12,634 nucleotides of DNA from Rhodobacterales bacterium UBA3080 (GTDB lineage: Bacteria > Pseudomonadota > Alphaproteobacteria > Rhodobacterales > Rhodobacteraceae). Shown one piece after another: positions 1 through 7,032 of this stretch (the first letter of the stretch is position 1; every line of letters begins with the position of its first letter). Where the stretch lies: positions 1 through 12,634 of the forward strand of contig DFBM01000155.1 in the NCBI GenBank assembly GCA_002366645.1, read 5' to 3'. Made by a program: the position numbers and the translations under genes. The notes beneath the pieces were generated by a model, which was not told where the DNA came from, searched no databases, and was given only the letters and a program-made list of their open reading frames with translations.

Positions 1-75
1 AAATCCGGCAAGGCGATTCAGGCCGTTCCGGTGCGCGTCGGGGGACGTTTGTCGCAACAAGGCCCCACCGATTGA
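1..75 (+). CDS. C-terminal end of an unidentified upstream protein (partial)
   Basis: Frame 1 is open from the first base to a TGA at 73-75 and encodes 24 residues ending in RLSQQGPTD. Third positions are GC-rich, as in the neighbouring real genes, and the frame ends exactly where the next gene begins: the TGA overlaps that gene's TTG start by four bases (TTGA, 72-75). This is the normal geometry of a translationally coupled operon, so I read it as the 3' end of a gene starting outside the window. The tail is mostly polar with a basic VPVRVGGR stretch. It shows no motif that identifies a family, and I assign no function. Confidence 0.55.
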   Translation, partial: KSGKAIQAVPVRVGGRLSQQGPTD

Positions 76-962
76 AGCGCCACGCCAACCTATACTTTGC
101 GCTGATCCTGATGGGAGCGGTCTGGGGTGCGGTGTTTCCGATCACCAAGATCGCGGTTTCAACGGGGCATCAAGCATACGGGATTATCGTCTGGCAATCA
201 GTGATCGGCATCGTGCTTTCCGGCGGCATCACGTTGCTACGCGGCAAAAGACTACCTTGGGCGCGCGAGGCGTGGTGGCTGTTTTTCGGCATCGCTTTTT
301 TCGGTTCGCTCGCTCCGAACTATTTTTCGTATACGGCCACGGCACATCTTCCGGCGGGGATCATCTCGATTGTGATCGGGTTGGTGCCGCTGTTCGCCAT
401 GCCGATTTCGCTGGTTTTGGGCTTCGAGAAACCTTCAGTTATAAGGGCGTTCGGGGCACTTTGCGGGGCGGCAGCGATTTTCCTGATTGTCGGTCCTAGC
501 GCGAGCCTGCCCGACCCCACGAAAATCGGATATCTGTTTTTGGCCTTGTTCGCGCCATTGCTCTACGGGTTTGAAGGGAATTTCGTAACATGGTACGGCA
601 CGCGAGGGCTGGATGCGGTGCAAATCCTGTTCGGGGCGTCGGTGGTTGGTTTGATAATATCCGTGCCCATGGCGCTTGGCTTTGGGCAGATGATCTCGCC
701 GTTTCAGGCTTGGCAACCGGAAGAATGGGCGATACTGATCGCGGCACTGCTGAACTGGGGTGCTTATGTGGGTTTTGTCTGGCTGATATCAAAGGCCGGT
801 CCGGTGTTTGCCTCGCAAGTGGCGTATTTGATTACCGGCTGGGGCGTCGTGTGGTCGATGCTATTCCTTGGCGAGCGCTATTCGATCTGGGTCTGGATGG
901 CCTTCGCTTTGATGATACTCGGCGTGATTTTGGTGCAGCCACGTGAAACGGCAAAGGGGTAG
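72..962 (+). CDS. EamA/DMT-superfamily transporter, first of a tandem pair
   Basis: Inner-membrane protein of 296 residues, the usual size for a 10-helix drug/metabolite transporter with two EamA repeats (about residues 6-140 and 150-290). Hydrophobic segments run through the whole protein, with conserved small-residue motifs such as GAVWG near residue 15, HLPAGI near 93 and GFEKPSVIR near 117. The last 45 residues contain GWGVVWSM and LGERYSIW, the family's conserved final-helix region. The start is TTG at 72. It is supported by alignment of the N-terminus with the next gene's (LYFALILMGAVWG against LYLALVVMGATWG), by AAGG at 59-62, and by the 4-base overlap with the preceding stop. EamA proteins usually export amino acids, nucleosides or small metabolites, but the substrate cannot be read from sequence. 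It is closely related to the next gene and almost certainly co-transcribed with it. Confidence 0.9.
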   Translation: MKRHANLYFALILMGAVWGAVFPITKIAVSTGHQAYGIIVWQSVIGIVLSGGITLLRGKRLPWAREAWWLFFGIAFFGSLAPNYFSYTATAHLPAGIISIVIGLVPLFAMPISLVLGFEKPSVIRAFGALCGAAAIFLIVGPSASLPDPTKIGYLFLALFAPLLYGFEGNFVTWYGTRGLDAVQILFGASVVGLIISVPMALGFGQMISPFQAWQPEEWAILIAALLNWGAYVGFVWLISKAGPVFASQVAYLITGWGVVWSMLFLGERYSIWVWMAFALMILGVILVQPRETAKG

Positions 963-964
963 GG

Positions 965-1855
965 ATGGTTGCGTCAACGCGCTTTTTGTATCTGGCTTTG
1001 GTTGTCATGGGCGCGACTTGGGGTGTCACGCCGGTTCTGGTGAAAATCGCGGTGACGGCTGGGCATCAACCCTTTGGTATGATCGTCTGGACGAGTGCGA
1101 TTAGCGTGGTTTTGTCTGGGGTCGTGACCTGGGGGCGGGGGCGAAAGCTGCCGTTGAGTTTGGCACATCTGAAGCTCTATCTTGGTGTTTCGCTGCTGGG
1201 GGCCGTGATCCCGAATATGTTGAACTTCACGGCGGCGGTCCATCTGCCTGCCGGTATTATGTCAATCCTGATCGCACTTGTACCGATGTTCGCCATGCCG
1301 TTGGCGTTGGTAATGGGATTCGAAAAGCCGTCGGTCATCCGGTTTATCGGCGCACTTTGCGGCGCGGTTGCGATTGTGCTGATCGTCGGGCCGGACACCG
1401 GATTGCCGGACCCGAGCAAGGCGATTTTCGTGTTGGTCGCCCTCGGCGCTTCGTTTTGCTACGGGGCGGAGGGGAATTTCCTGACATGGTTCGGTGCGCG
1501 TAAACTGGACCCTGTGCAGATACTTTTTGGCGCCTCATTGGTCGGTTTCCTGATCGCGGTGCCCTCGGCGTTTTTGACGGGGCAGAGCATCAACCCGCTA
1601 GCGCCTTGGGGTGCGCCCGAATTTGCTATCGCCGGCGCGGCCGTGATCAGCTGGGGCACTTACGCAACTTATATCTGGATGATTGGCAAGGCGGGACCGG
1701 TGTTTTCCTCGCAAGTCGCCTACTTGGTAACCGGTTGGGGCGTGGTGTGGTCGATGCTGCTGCTGGGGGAGCGGTATTCGATCTGGGTCTGGATGGCTTT
1801 TGCGCTGATGCTGGTTGGGATAAGCTTGGTCAGACCGCGTGATTCCCGCGCATAG
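965..1855 (+). CDS. EamA/DMT-superfamily transporter, second of a tandem pair
   Basis: Also 296 residues and about ten predicted membrane helices in two EamA repeats. It aligns almost without gaps to the gene just before it. The shared blocks are HLPAGI, GFEKPSVIR, GALCGA, EGNF, VQILFGAS, KAGPVF and a nearly identical C-terminal stretch from GWGVVWSML through IWVWMAFALM. The two genes are therefore a tandem duplication followed by divergence, strongest in the central loops and helices 2-3. The ATG at 965 is two bases past the previous stop, and GTAGGG overlapping that stop can serve as ribosome binding site. The gene is followed nine bases later by the SLC13-type permease, so all three are probably one transcript. 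The substrate is unknown. It may work as a homodimer or with its paralogue, since two-gene transporter pairs are known in the wider DMT superfamily (SMR-type); this is inference. Confidence 0.92.
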   Translation: MVASTRFLYLALVVMGATWGVTPVLVKIAVTAGHQPFGMIVWTSAISVVLSGVVTWGRGRKLPLSLAHLKLYLGVSLLGAVIPNMLNFTAAVHLPAGIMSILIALVPMFAMPLALVMGFEKPSVIRFIGALCGAVAIVLIVGPDTGLPDPSKAIFVLVALGASFCYGAEGNFLTWFGARKLDPVQILFGASLVGFLIAVPSAFLTGQSINPLAPWGAPEFAIAGAAVISWGTYATYIWMIGKAGPVFSSQVAYLVTGWGVVWSMLLLGERYSIWVWMAFALMLVGISLVRPRDSRA

Positions 1856-1864
1856 GAGCAGTCG

Positions 1865-3631
1865 ATGCCCGAATTTCTGACCCCTGCCGTTATCAGCCTG
1901 TCGGTGGTCGCGTTGATGTTCGTCTTTTTCATCCGTGAAACCTATCCAACCGAGGTGGTGGCAATCGGCGGTGTCGCTTTACTGCTGGTCACGGGTGTAT
2001 TGCCGGTGGTGGATTTGCAGGCGGCGTTTTCGAACCCCGCGCCGTGGACGATTGCTGCGATGTTTATACTTTCTGGCGGGCTGGTGCGAACCGGGGCTTT
2101 GAACGCGCTGACGGGGATGGTTTCGCGCTATGCCAGTAGCCAGCCGAAGCTGGTTTTGGCGTCTCTGGTTACGTTCACGGTTGTCGCGTCGGCGTTTATG
2201 AACAACACGCCGGTGGTGGTCTTGATGATACCGGTGGCGGTCTCGCTGGCGGGTACTATGGGGATTTCGTCGTCCAAATTGCTGATCCCGTTATCTTATA
2301 CGGCGATCCTTGGCGGGATGCTGACATTGATCGGCACTTCGACGAACCTGCTGGTGGACGGGGTGGCGACGGCGCATGGGCTAGAGCCGTTTTCGCTGTT
2401 CGAAGTGACGCCGATGGCAATTATTCTGGTGATATTCGGGATGCTCCATATTCGGTATCTCGGGCCAATTCTGCTGCCGGATCGAAGCTCGATGACCGAT
2501 TTGTTGGTCAACAAAAAGCAGATGAAATTTTTTACCGAAGTTGCGGTGCCTGAAGGCTCGTCGCTGATTGGTGAAGCAGTGACCGGTGTCACAGTGTTCA
2601 AACGGCAGGGTATGCGGCTGATTGATGTGTTGCGGGGCGATGAATCCTTGCGACGCGGTCTGGCGGACGTAACGCTGGAGGCGGGTGATCGCGTGGTACT
2701 GCGCACCGGTGTTGACGAATTACTGGGCCTGAAGGAAAGCCGCAAGGTTGATATGGTCGATCAGTTGTCGTCCAGAAAAACCACCACGGTCGAGGCGTTG
2801 ATTTCGCCGGGATGTCGTCTGGTCGGGCGATCGCTTGGAGGTTTGCGGTTGCGGCGGCGCTATGGTGTCTATCCGTTGGCGGTGCATCGCCGGAACCAGA
2901 ATATTGGACGGCAGCTGGACGATGTGATCGTGCGCGTCGGAGATACGCTGCTACTTGAGGGCGCGGAGGAGGACATCCAGCGTCTGGCCGTGGACGAAGG
3001 GCTGGTTGATCTGTCGGCCCCGACCGATCGCCCGTATCGCCGCCGCCATGCCCCGATCGTGTTTGGCGTGCTGGCGGGGGTCGTGATCTTGTCCGCGCTC
3101 GGCGTCGCCTCGATTTTCATGCTGGCGGTGATCGGAGTCGCGGTCATTCTGCTGACACGTTGCATCGACGCCGAAGAGGCGTTCGGATTTGTCGACGGCC
3201 GTTTGCTGGTGCTGATTTTTTCGATGTTGGCGATCGGCGCAGCGCTGGAATCCTCGGGCGCGGTGGAGATGATCGCGGAAACTTTGGCACCATATCTGAT
3301 GGGCTTGCCGGCGCCGTTGCTGGTCTGGGGGATATATCTGCTGACCTCCGTGATGACGGAGCTGGTCTCGAACAATGCGGTCGCGGTGGTTGTTACGCCC
3401 GTTGCCATCGGGCTGGCGGCGGCGCTCGGGGTTGATCCGCGCCCGCTGGTGGTGGCGGTGATGGTTGCGGCCTCGGCCAGTTTTGCAACGCCGATTGGTT
3501 ATCAAACGAATACGCTGGTTTATGGGCCGGGGGGGTATAAGTTCACCGACTTCATGCGCGTCGGGATACCGCTGAACCTGTCGACGGGGATGCTGGCGAG
3601 TTTTCTGATACCGGTGTTCTGGCCTTTGTGA
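1865..3631 (+). CDS. SLC13/DASS-type permease with two TrkA-C (RCK_C) domains
   Basis: Inner-membrane transporter of 588 residues. An N-terminal membrane half (about 1-205) is followed by a cytosolic insert with two RCK_C/TrkA-C domains (about 221-292, with LEAGDRVVLR at 271-280, and 305-385, with VRVGDTLLLEG at 357-367), then a C-terminal membrane half (about 397-588). The two inverted-repeat substrate/sodium motifs of the DASS fold are visible in variant form: NNT at 113-115 with GTSTN at 157-161, and SNN at 502-504 with QTNT at 557-560. Family members carry sodium with sulfate, dicarboxylates or other anions. The subfamily with RCK_C inserts is often annotated as sulfate or generic anion permease, but the substrate is not determinable here. 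The start at 1865 is supported by AGGAG at 1854-1858, which overlaps the previous stop. It closes the transport operon; the RCK_C domains could sense a ligand and gate transport. Confidence 0.92.
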   Translation: MPEFLTPAVISLSVVALMFVFFIRETYPTEVVAIGGVALLLVTGVLPVVDLQAAFSNPAPWTIAAMFILSGGLVRTGALNALTGMVSRYASSQPKLVLASLVTFTVVASAFMNNTPVVVLMIPVAVSLAGTMGISSSKLLIPLSYTAILGGMLTLIGTSTNLLVDGVATAHGLEPFSLFEVTPMAIILVIFGMLHIRYLGPILLPDRSSMTDLLVNKKQMKFFTEVAVPEGSSLIGEAVTGVTVFKRQGMRLIDVLRGDESLRRGLADVTLEAGDRVVLRTGVDELLGLKESRKVDMVDQLSSRKTTTVEALISPGCRLVGRSLGGLRLRRRYGVYPLAVHRRNQNIGRQLDDVIVRVGDTLLLEGAEEDIQRLAVDEGLVDLSAPTDRPYRRRHAPIVFGVLAGVVILSALGVASIFMLAVIGVAVILLTRCIDAEEAFGFVDGRLLVLIFSMLAIGAALESSGAVEMIAETLAPYLMGLPAPLLVWGIYLLTSVMTELVSNNAVAVVVTPVAIGLAAALGVDPRPLVVAVMVAASASFATPIGYQTNTLVYGPGGYKFTDFMRVGIPLNLSTGMLASFLIPVFWPL

Positions 3632-3660
3632 TCGAATTTTTGAGTATTTGGGCAAAGAAG

Positions 3661-3691
3661 AAGCCGGTCGCGGGAAAGATGCGGGCGGCTT
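3661..3691 (+). terminator. Possible weak terminator hairpin after the transporter operon
   Basis: AAGCCG (3661-3666) pairs with CGGCTT (3686-3691). After a 2x2 internal loop, CGC (3669-3671) pairs with GCG (3681-3683), leaving a 9-base loop. The 3' side is followed only by a short, interrupted T run (TTTAGCTTG), so it is a poor intrinsic terminator. It lies between the permease stop and the yebC promoter, where a terminator would be expected. Confidence 0.35.
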
Positions 3692-3695
3692 TAGC

Positions 3696-3725
3696 TTGAA
3701 CCTCTGCGCGTCGCTGGACTATATA
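3696..3725 (+). promoter_or_regulatory. Likely sigma70-type promoter of yebC
   Basis: TTGAAC (3696-3701) as -35 and TATATA (3720-3725) as -10, separated by 18 bases, match the housekeeping consensus at five positions each. The predicted transcription start near 3732 would leave a leader of about 26 bases before the ATG at 3758, with the ribosome binding site CGGAG at 3747-3751. Together with the hairpin just upstream, this makes yebC look independent of the transporter operon. Confidence 0.55.
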
Positions 3726-3757
3726 GACGCAAACGGAATTAGTTTGCGGAGATTACC

Positions 3758-4498
3758 ATGGCTGGCCACTCAAAATGGGCGAATATTCAACACCGTAAGG
3801 GACGTCAGGATGCTGTGCGTTCGAAGATGTTCTCGAAACTTGCAAAAGAGATTACGGTTGCGGCCAAAATGGGTGATCCGGATCCCGAGAAGAACCCGCG
3901 TTTGCGTATGGCGGTTAAGGAGGCCAAGAAGCTTTCTGTGCCTAAAGATGTGATTGAGCGCGCGATCAAGAAATCGATGGCGGGGGATGGCGATAATTAC
4001 GACGAGATCCGCTATGAGGGCTATGGGCCTGCGGGTGTTGCCGTGATTGTCGAAGCAATGACCGACAACCGCAATCGCACGGCATCTTCGGTGCGTTCTA
4101 TCTTTACGAAGTCCGGTGGAAACCTTGGCGAGACCGGTTCGGTGTCTTTCATGTTTGATCGCAAAGGTTTGATTTCTTATCCGGTTGAGGCCGGTGACGC
4201 CGACACTGTGATGATGGCGGCGATCGAGGCGGGTGCCGAAGATGTTGAAAGCACCGAGGAAGGTCACGAGATATATTGCCTTGATACGGATTTGCACGAG
4301 GTGTCGAACGCGCTGGAGGCGGAGTTGGGTGAATCGGAATCGTCCAAGCTGATCTGGAAACCACAAACATCGACCGAGCTGGATCTGACTGGTGCAGAGA
4401 AACTGATGCGGTTGATCGAGGCGCTTGAAGATGATGACGATGTGCAAACCGTCACCGCGAACTTCGAGATTTCGGACGAGGTTATGGCGCAGCTGTAA
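3758..4498 (+). CDS. yebC: YebC/PmpR/TACO1-family protein
   Basis: The 246-residue length is typical of this family. The N-terminal signature MAGHSKWANIQHRK is present, followed by FSKLAKEI, the basic helix around residues 40-75, the YEGYGPAGVA motif near 86-95, TDNRNRTASSVR near 102-113, and GNLGETGSVSFMF near 121-133. Family members were long annotated as transcriptional regulators (PmpR, YebC). More recent work on bacterial YebC and mitochondrial TACO1 supports a ribosome-associated role in relieving stalling at proline-rich stretches. Which applies here cannot be told from sequence. It acts in the cytoplasm. In many proteobacteria yebC sits beside ruvC; no ruvC lies on either side here. 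The start is fixed by the signature and CGGAG six bases upstream. It has its own promoter and terminator and looks monocistronic. Confidence 0.97.
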   Translation: MAGHSKWANIQHRKGRQDAVRSKMFSKLAKEITVAAKMGDPDPEKNPRLRMAVKEAKKLSVPKDVIERAIKKSMAGDGDNYDEIRYEGYGPAGVAVIVEAMTDNRNRTASSVRSIFTKSGGNLGETGSVSFMFDRKGLISYPVEAGDADTVMMAAIEAGAEDVESTEEGHEIYCLDTDLHEVSNALEAELGESESSKLIWKPQTSTELDLTGAEKLMRLIEALEDDDDVQTVTANFEISDEVMAQL

Positions 4499-4518
4499 TT
4501 ACGTTATAAATTTGTGAT

Positions 4519-4558
4519 AAAAGCTCCGCACAGCCTGTCTGTCCGGGGCTTTTATTTT
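4519..4558 (+). terminator. Intrinsic terminator of yebC
   Basis: AAAAGCTCCG (4519-4528) pairs over ten positions with CGGGGCTTTT (4544-4553), with one G-U wobble. The 15-base loop itself contains a small ACAG/CTGT pairing. The stem ends in a T-rich run (TTTTATTTT, 4550-4558). It begins 20 bases after the yebC stop and separates yebC from the ligase gene. Confidence 0.85.
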
Positions 4559-4608
4559 GCGATTACGAAATATCCGGTTAAGCTTGGCGCAAATAGTGAG
4601 GAGCCGCC

Positions 4609-5739
4609 ATGATTGCCGAACCCAGCCTTACCCTAGGAATCGAGGAAGAATATCTGATCGTTGATCGGAATACGCGCGATCTGGTACGCGAACCGGATGC
4701 GGGTTTCTTGGCGGCTTGCGATGAATTACTTGGCGAGCAGGTGACCGGCGAATACCTGCAGTGTCAGGTGGAGGTCGGCACCAATCCGCACCACCGCGTC
4801 AGCGATGCGCGCGATGATCTGGTTGGGTTGCGCAAAGGGGTTTGCGAGGCGGCGGAAGCGTTTGGCTATGCGCCGATTGCAGCCTCGACTCATCCGTTTG
4901 CGAAGTGGCGCGAGCAAACCCATACCCGCAAGGAGCGCTATGACGCGTTGCACGATGATCTGGGGCAGCCGGTCCGGAGGATGTTGATTTGCGGGATGCA
5001 TATGCATATCGGAATCGAGGATGAGGATCTGCGGATAGACCTGATGAATCAGGTAACCTATTTCCTGCCGCATCTTTTGGCGCTGTCCTGTTCCTCGCCT
5101 TACTGGGAGGGGGAGGACACGGGGTTGGCGAGTTATCGCCTTACCGTTTTTGATGCGCTTCCGCGCACGGGACTGCCGGATGTGCTGGGCTCGTACGGGG
5201 AGTATAATCGTATGGTGGGGCAACTTGTTAAGGCAGGTTGTATTGAGGATTCGAGTAAAATCTGGTGGGATATCCGGCCGTCGTCGAAGTTTCCGACGGT
5301 GGAGCAACGGGTGACGGATGTGTGCAGCTCGGTCGAGGATGTGGCTGCGATTGCGGCTGTTTACCAATCGGTGATGTCCTTCCTGTTTCGTCTGCGCAAA
5401 AAGAACCAGCGGTGGAGGGTGTATCCGCAAACTTTGATTCTGGAGAACCGTTGGCAAGCACAGAGGCACGGGGCGCATGGCAAGCTTATTGATCATGGTC
5501 GCAGTGAATTGGCGCCGATGTCGAAATTGATGGAAGAGCTGATCGAATTGGTCGGGCCGGATGCGGAGCGACTTGGCTGCGCGAAGGAGTTGGCGCATGT
5601 CCGGCAGATCACACAGCAGGGCAATTCGGCGTATCGGCAGCGGGCAAACTTTAAGTCAGCGGTCGAGGCTGGTGCTGGACCGCACGAGGCTTGTGTGGCC
5701 GTGGTAGACGGGTTGATTGCGGAATTCAAGGAAAGCTAG
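4609..5739 (+). CDS. YbdK-type carboxylate-amine ligase (GCS2 family)
   Basis: A cytoplasmic ATP-grasp-like enzyme of the glutamate-cysteine ligase type 2/YbdK family, 376 residues, the normal length. Landmarks in order: the acidic GIEEEYLIVD motif near residue 10 (metal/ATP binding), QVEVGTNP at 53-60, the histidine-rich MHMHIGIED at 130-138, SYRLTVFDALPRTGLPD at 185-201, WWDIRPSSKFPTVEQRV at 219-235, and ENRWQAQRHGAHGKLID at 279-295. These are the conserved active-site segments. E. coli YbdK has weak glutamate-cysteine ligase activity in vitro and its natural substrate is unclear, so a role in glutathione synthesis should not be assumed. The start ATG is well supported by GAGGAG (4598-4603) five bases upstream. 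It is bounded by a terminator on each side, so it is probably transcribed alone, although I see no strong promoter in the 50 bases before it. Confidence 0.93.
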   Translation: MIAEPSLTLGIEEEYLIVDRNTRDLVREPDAGFLAACDELLGEQVTGEYLQCQVEVGTNPHHRVSDARDDLVGLRKGVCEAAEAFGYAPIAASTHPFAKWREQTHTRKERYDALHDDLGQPVRRMLICGMHMHIGIEDEDLRIDLMNQVTYFLPHLLALSCSSPYWEGEDTGLASYRLTVFDALPRTGLPDVLGSYGEYNRMVGQLVKAGCIEDSSKIWWDIRPSSKFPTVEQRVTDVCSSVEDVAAIAAVYQSVMSFLFRLRKKNQRWRVYPQTLILENRWQAQRHGAHGKLIDHGRSELAPMSKLMEELIELVGPDAERLGCAKELAHVRQITQQGNSAYRQRANFKSAVEAGAGPHEACVAVVDGLIAEFKES

Positions 5740-5752
5740 GCGACCCAAAGGA

Positions 5753-5774
5753 AAACCCCGCCGGAGCGGGGTTT
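5753..5774. terminator. Bidirectional terminator between the ligase gene and ssb
   Basis: AAACCCCGC (5753-5761) and GCGGGGTTT (5766-5774) form a perfect 9-bp stem with the loop CGGA. On the plus strand the stem ends in TTT and then a mixed GCTGTTATTT. On the minus strand it ends in TTTT. It lies 13 bases after the ligase stop and 10 bases after the ssb stop, so it can serve both converging transcripts. Confidence 0.85.
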
Positions 5775-5784
5775 GCTGTTATTT

Positions 5785-6300
5785 CTAGAACGGGATCTCG
5801 TCGTCGAGGTTACCTGCGCCGCCACCGCCTTGCGAGCTGCCACCTTGGGAACCGCCACCGTAACCACCGCCCTGACCGCCACCGTAGTCACCGCCGCCGC
5901 CTTGGCTACCACCGCCATAGCCGCCACCGGAACTTCCGCCGCCATCGCCGCGACCGCCAAGCATGACCAGTTTGCTGTCAAAGCCCTGCAATACAACTTC
6001 GGTTGAATAGCGGTCGTTGCCGGACTGGTCTTGCCACTTGCGGGTCTGTAGCTTGCCTTCGAGATATACGTTGGAACCTTTTTTGAGGTATTGTTCGCAG
6101 ACGCGCACCAAGCCCTCGCTAAAAATGGCAACCTGATGCCATTCGGTTTTCTCACGGTTCTCGCCGGTATTCTTGTCGCGCCAGCGTTCGGAGGTCGCGA
6201 TCCGCAGATTGCAAACCTTTCCGCCGTTCTGGAACGTCCGGATTTCAGGGTCCGCGCCCAGATTTCCGATTAATATTACTTTGTTCACACTGCCGGCCAT
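5785..6300 (-). CDS. ssb: Single-stranded DNA-binding protein SSB
   Basis: Homotetrameric cytoplasmic protein that coats single-stranded DNA in replication, recombination and repair; 171 residues. The OB fold spans about 1-112, with the signature start SVNKVILIGNLGADPE, WRD at 40-42, KTEWHQVAIF at 51-60, YLKKGSNVYLEGKL at 71-84 and the strand ending near GFDSKLVML. A linker of almost pure Gly/Ser/Gln/Tyr follows (about 115-163). The acidic tip DDEIPF (166-171), the docking peptide for SSB-interacting proteins, is intact. The start at 6300 is supported by a GGAGAG ribosome binding site (complement of 6305-6310). It converges with the ligase gene at a shared terminator and is divergent from the transglycosylase gene. 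The 150-base region 6301-6450 must hold both promoters; I could not assign either firmly (TATAGA, complement of 6321-6326, is a possible ssb -10). Confidence 0.98.
   Translation of the reverse strand: MAGSVNKVILIGNLGADPEIRTFQNGGKVCNLRIATSERWRDKNTGENREKTEWHQVAIFSEGLVRVCEQYLKKGSNVYLEGKLQTRKWQDQSGNDRYSTEVVLQGFDSKLVMLGGRGDGGGSSGGGYGGGSQGGGGDYGGGQGGGYGGGSQGGSSQGGGGAGNLDDEIPF
5812..5958 (-). repeat. Gly-rich low-complexity repeat in the ssb linker
   Basis: About 49 codons are built from imperfect copies of YGGGSQGG/YGGGQGG-type units, giving a GGC/GGT-rich repetitive tract (CCACCG-like on the plus strand). It encodes the disordered linker of SSB. Copy number could change by slippage, with effects only on linker length. 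Confidence 0.75.
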
Positions 6301-6450
6301 TACGCTCTCCCTTGCCCGAATCTATACCGCGAAGATTAACCATTATTGCAGGGGTAGACCACAGATATGGCTAACAATCCGTAAATTAACCGGTGCAAAT
6401 CGAAACGCCTATGGTAAACTGCGCTGGAATGATTTTGTGGGCTGATCGCA

Positions 6451-7032
6451 ATGCGGGTAATCTGGACATCTTTTCTGATCGTGTCGGCGCTGGCAACGGC
6501 GAGTGCCGCGCAAGAAGTGGCCGTGAACGGGCTGGTCTTTCATGGCGTTAACAGGTTTGTGGAAAGTGAACAGCAGGAAGCCGCAACTGCTCAAGGCATG
6601 TCGGCCGAGTTGAACGCGCTGCGGATTAGGCTTTTGACCGAACCGCCACAAGCCATCGAAGAACTGAAACCGGACAGATTTTTCGATTTCGCGACGCGGA
6701 TGGCCGAGCGTTATGATATTCCACAGCAGGTTTTCCACAATCTGATCGCGGCGGAATCCAACTGGGATCCGGTGGCTGTTTCTTACCGGGGTGCAGTTGG
6801 CCTGACGCAGCTAATGCCGAGCACTGCTGTGCAGTTGGGTGTAAACCCGTGGAATGCACTTCAGAATATGGAAGGTGGGGCGCGGTATTTGCGCGAACAG
6901 CATGACCGTTTCGGAACATGGGAGCTGGCGCTGGCGGCATATAATGCCGGACCGGGAACCGTGGAAAGATACGGCGGCGTACCGCCGTATGAAGAGACGC
7001 AGAACTACGTCAAAAAGATACTCGGCCTTTAA
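6451..7032 (+). CDS. Secreted SLT-family lytic transglycosylase
   Basis: A 193-residue periplasmic enzyme that cleaves the MurNAc-GlcNAc bond of peptidoglycan to give 1,6-anhydro ends. Residues 1-20 form a signal peptide (MRVIWTSFLIVSALATASAA, cleavage near SAA/QE, no lipobox). Residues 21-75 are a linker without recognised motifs. The SLT lysozyme-like domain is about 76-193: the catalytic Glu lies in AAESNWDP (E102), followed by GAVGLTQLMPSTA (114-126) and AYNAGPGTVERYGG (163-176). It is a short, single-domain form. The ribosome binding site before the ATG is weak, but the start is fixed by the signal peptide. A weak promoter candidate is TTAACC (6386-6391) with TATGGT (6410-6415) at 18-base spacing. 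It sits between ssb and the rhodanese gene, and its stop codon overlaps that of the convergent rhodanese gene. Confidence 0.94.
   Translation: MRVIWTSFLIVSALATASAAQEVAVNGLVFHGVNRFVESEQQEAATAQGMSAELNALRIRLLTEPPQAIEELKPDRFFDFATRMAERYDIPQQVFHNLIAAESNWDPVAVSYRGAVGLTQLMPSTAVQLGVNPWNALQNMEGGARYLREQHDRFGTWELALAAYNAGPGTVERYGGVPPYEETQNYVKKILGL

Noticed and set aside
3632..3757. Small gene (ATG 3648) running into yebC in another frame
   Set aside because: The frame mostly overlaps yebC, and the spacer is better explained by a hairpin and the yebC promoter.
3770..4447. 225-codon open frame antisense to yebC
   Set aside because: It is a shadow of the conserved yebC gene and has no signal or motif of its own.
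4726..5598. 290-codon open frame antisense to the carboxylate-amine ligase
   Set aside because: Its composition is rich in His, Arg, Gln and Pro, typical of a shadow frame, and the plus-strand gene has all the YbdK motifs.
5736..6155. Ala/Val-rich frames overlapping ssb on both strands, and the thought of a CRISPR-like repeat
   Set aside because: The periodicity comes from Gly codon repeats in the SSB linker; units are short and in frame, with no spacers.
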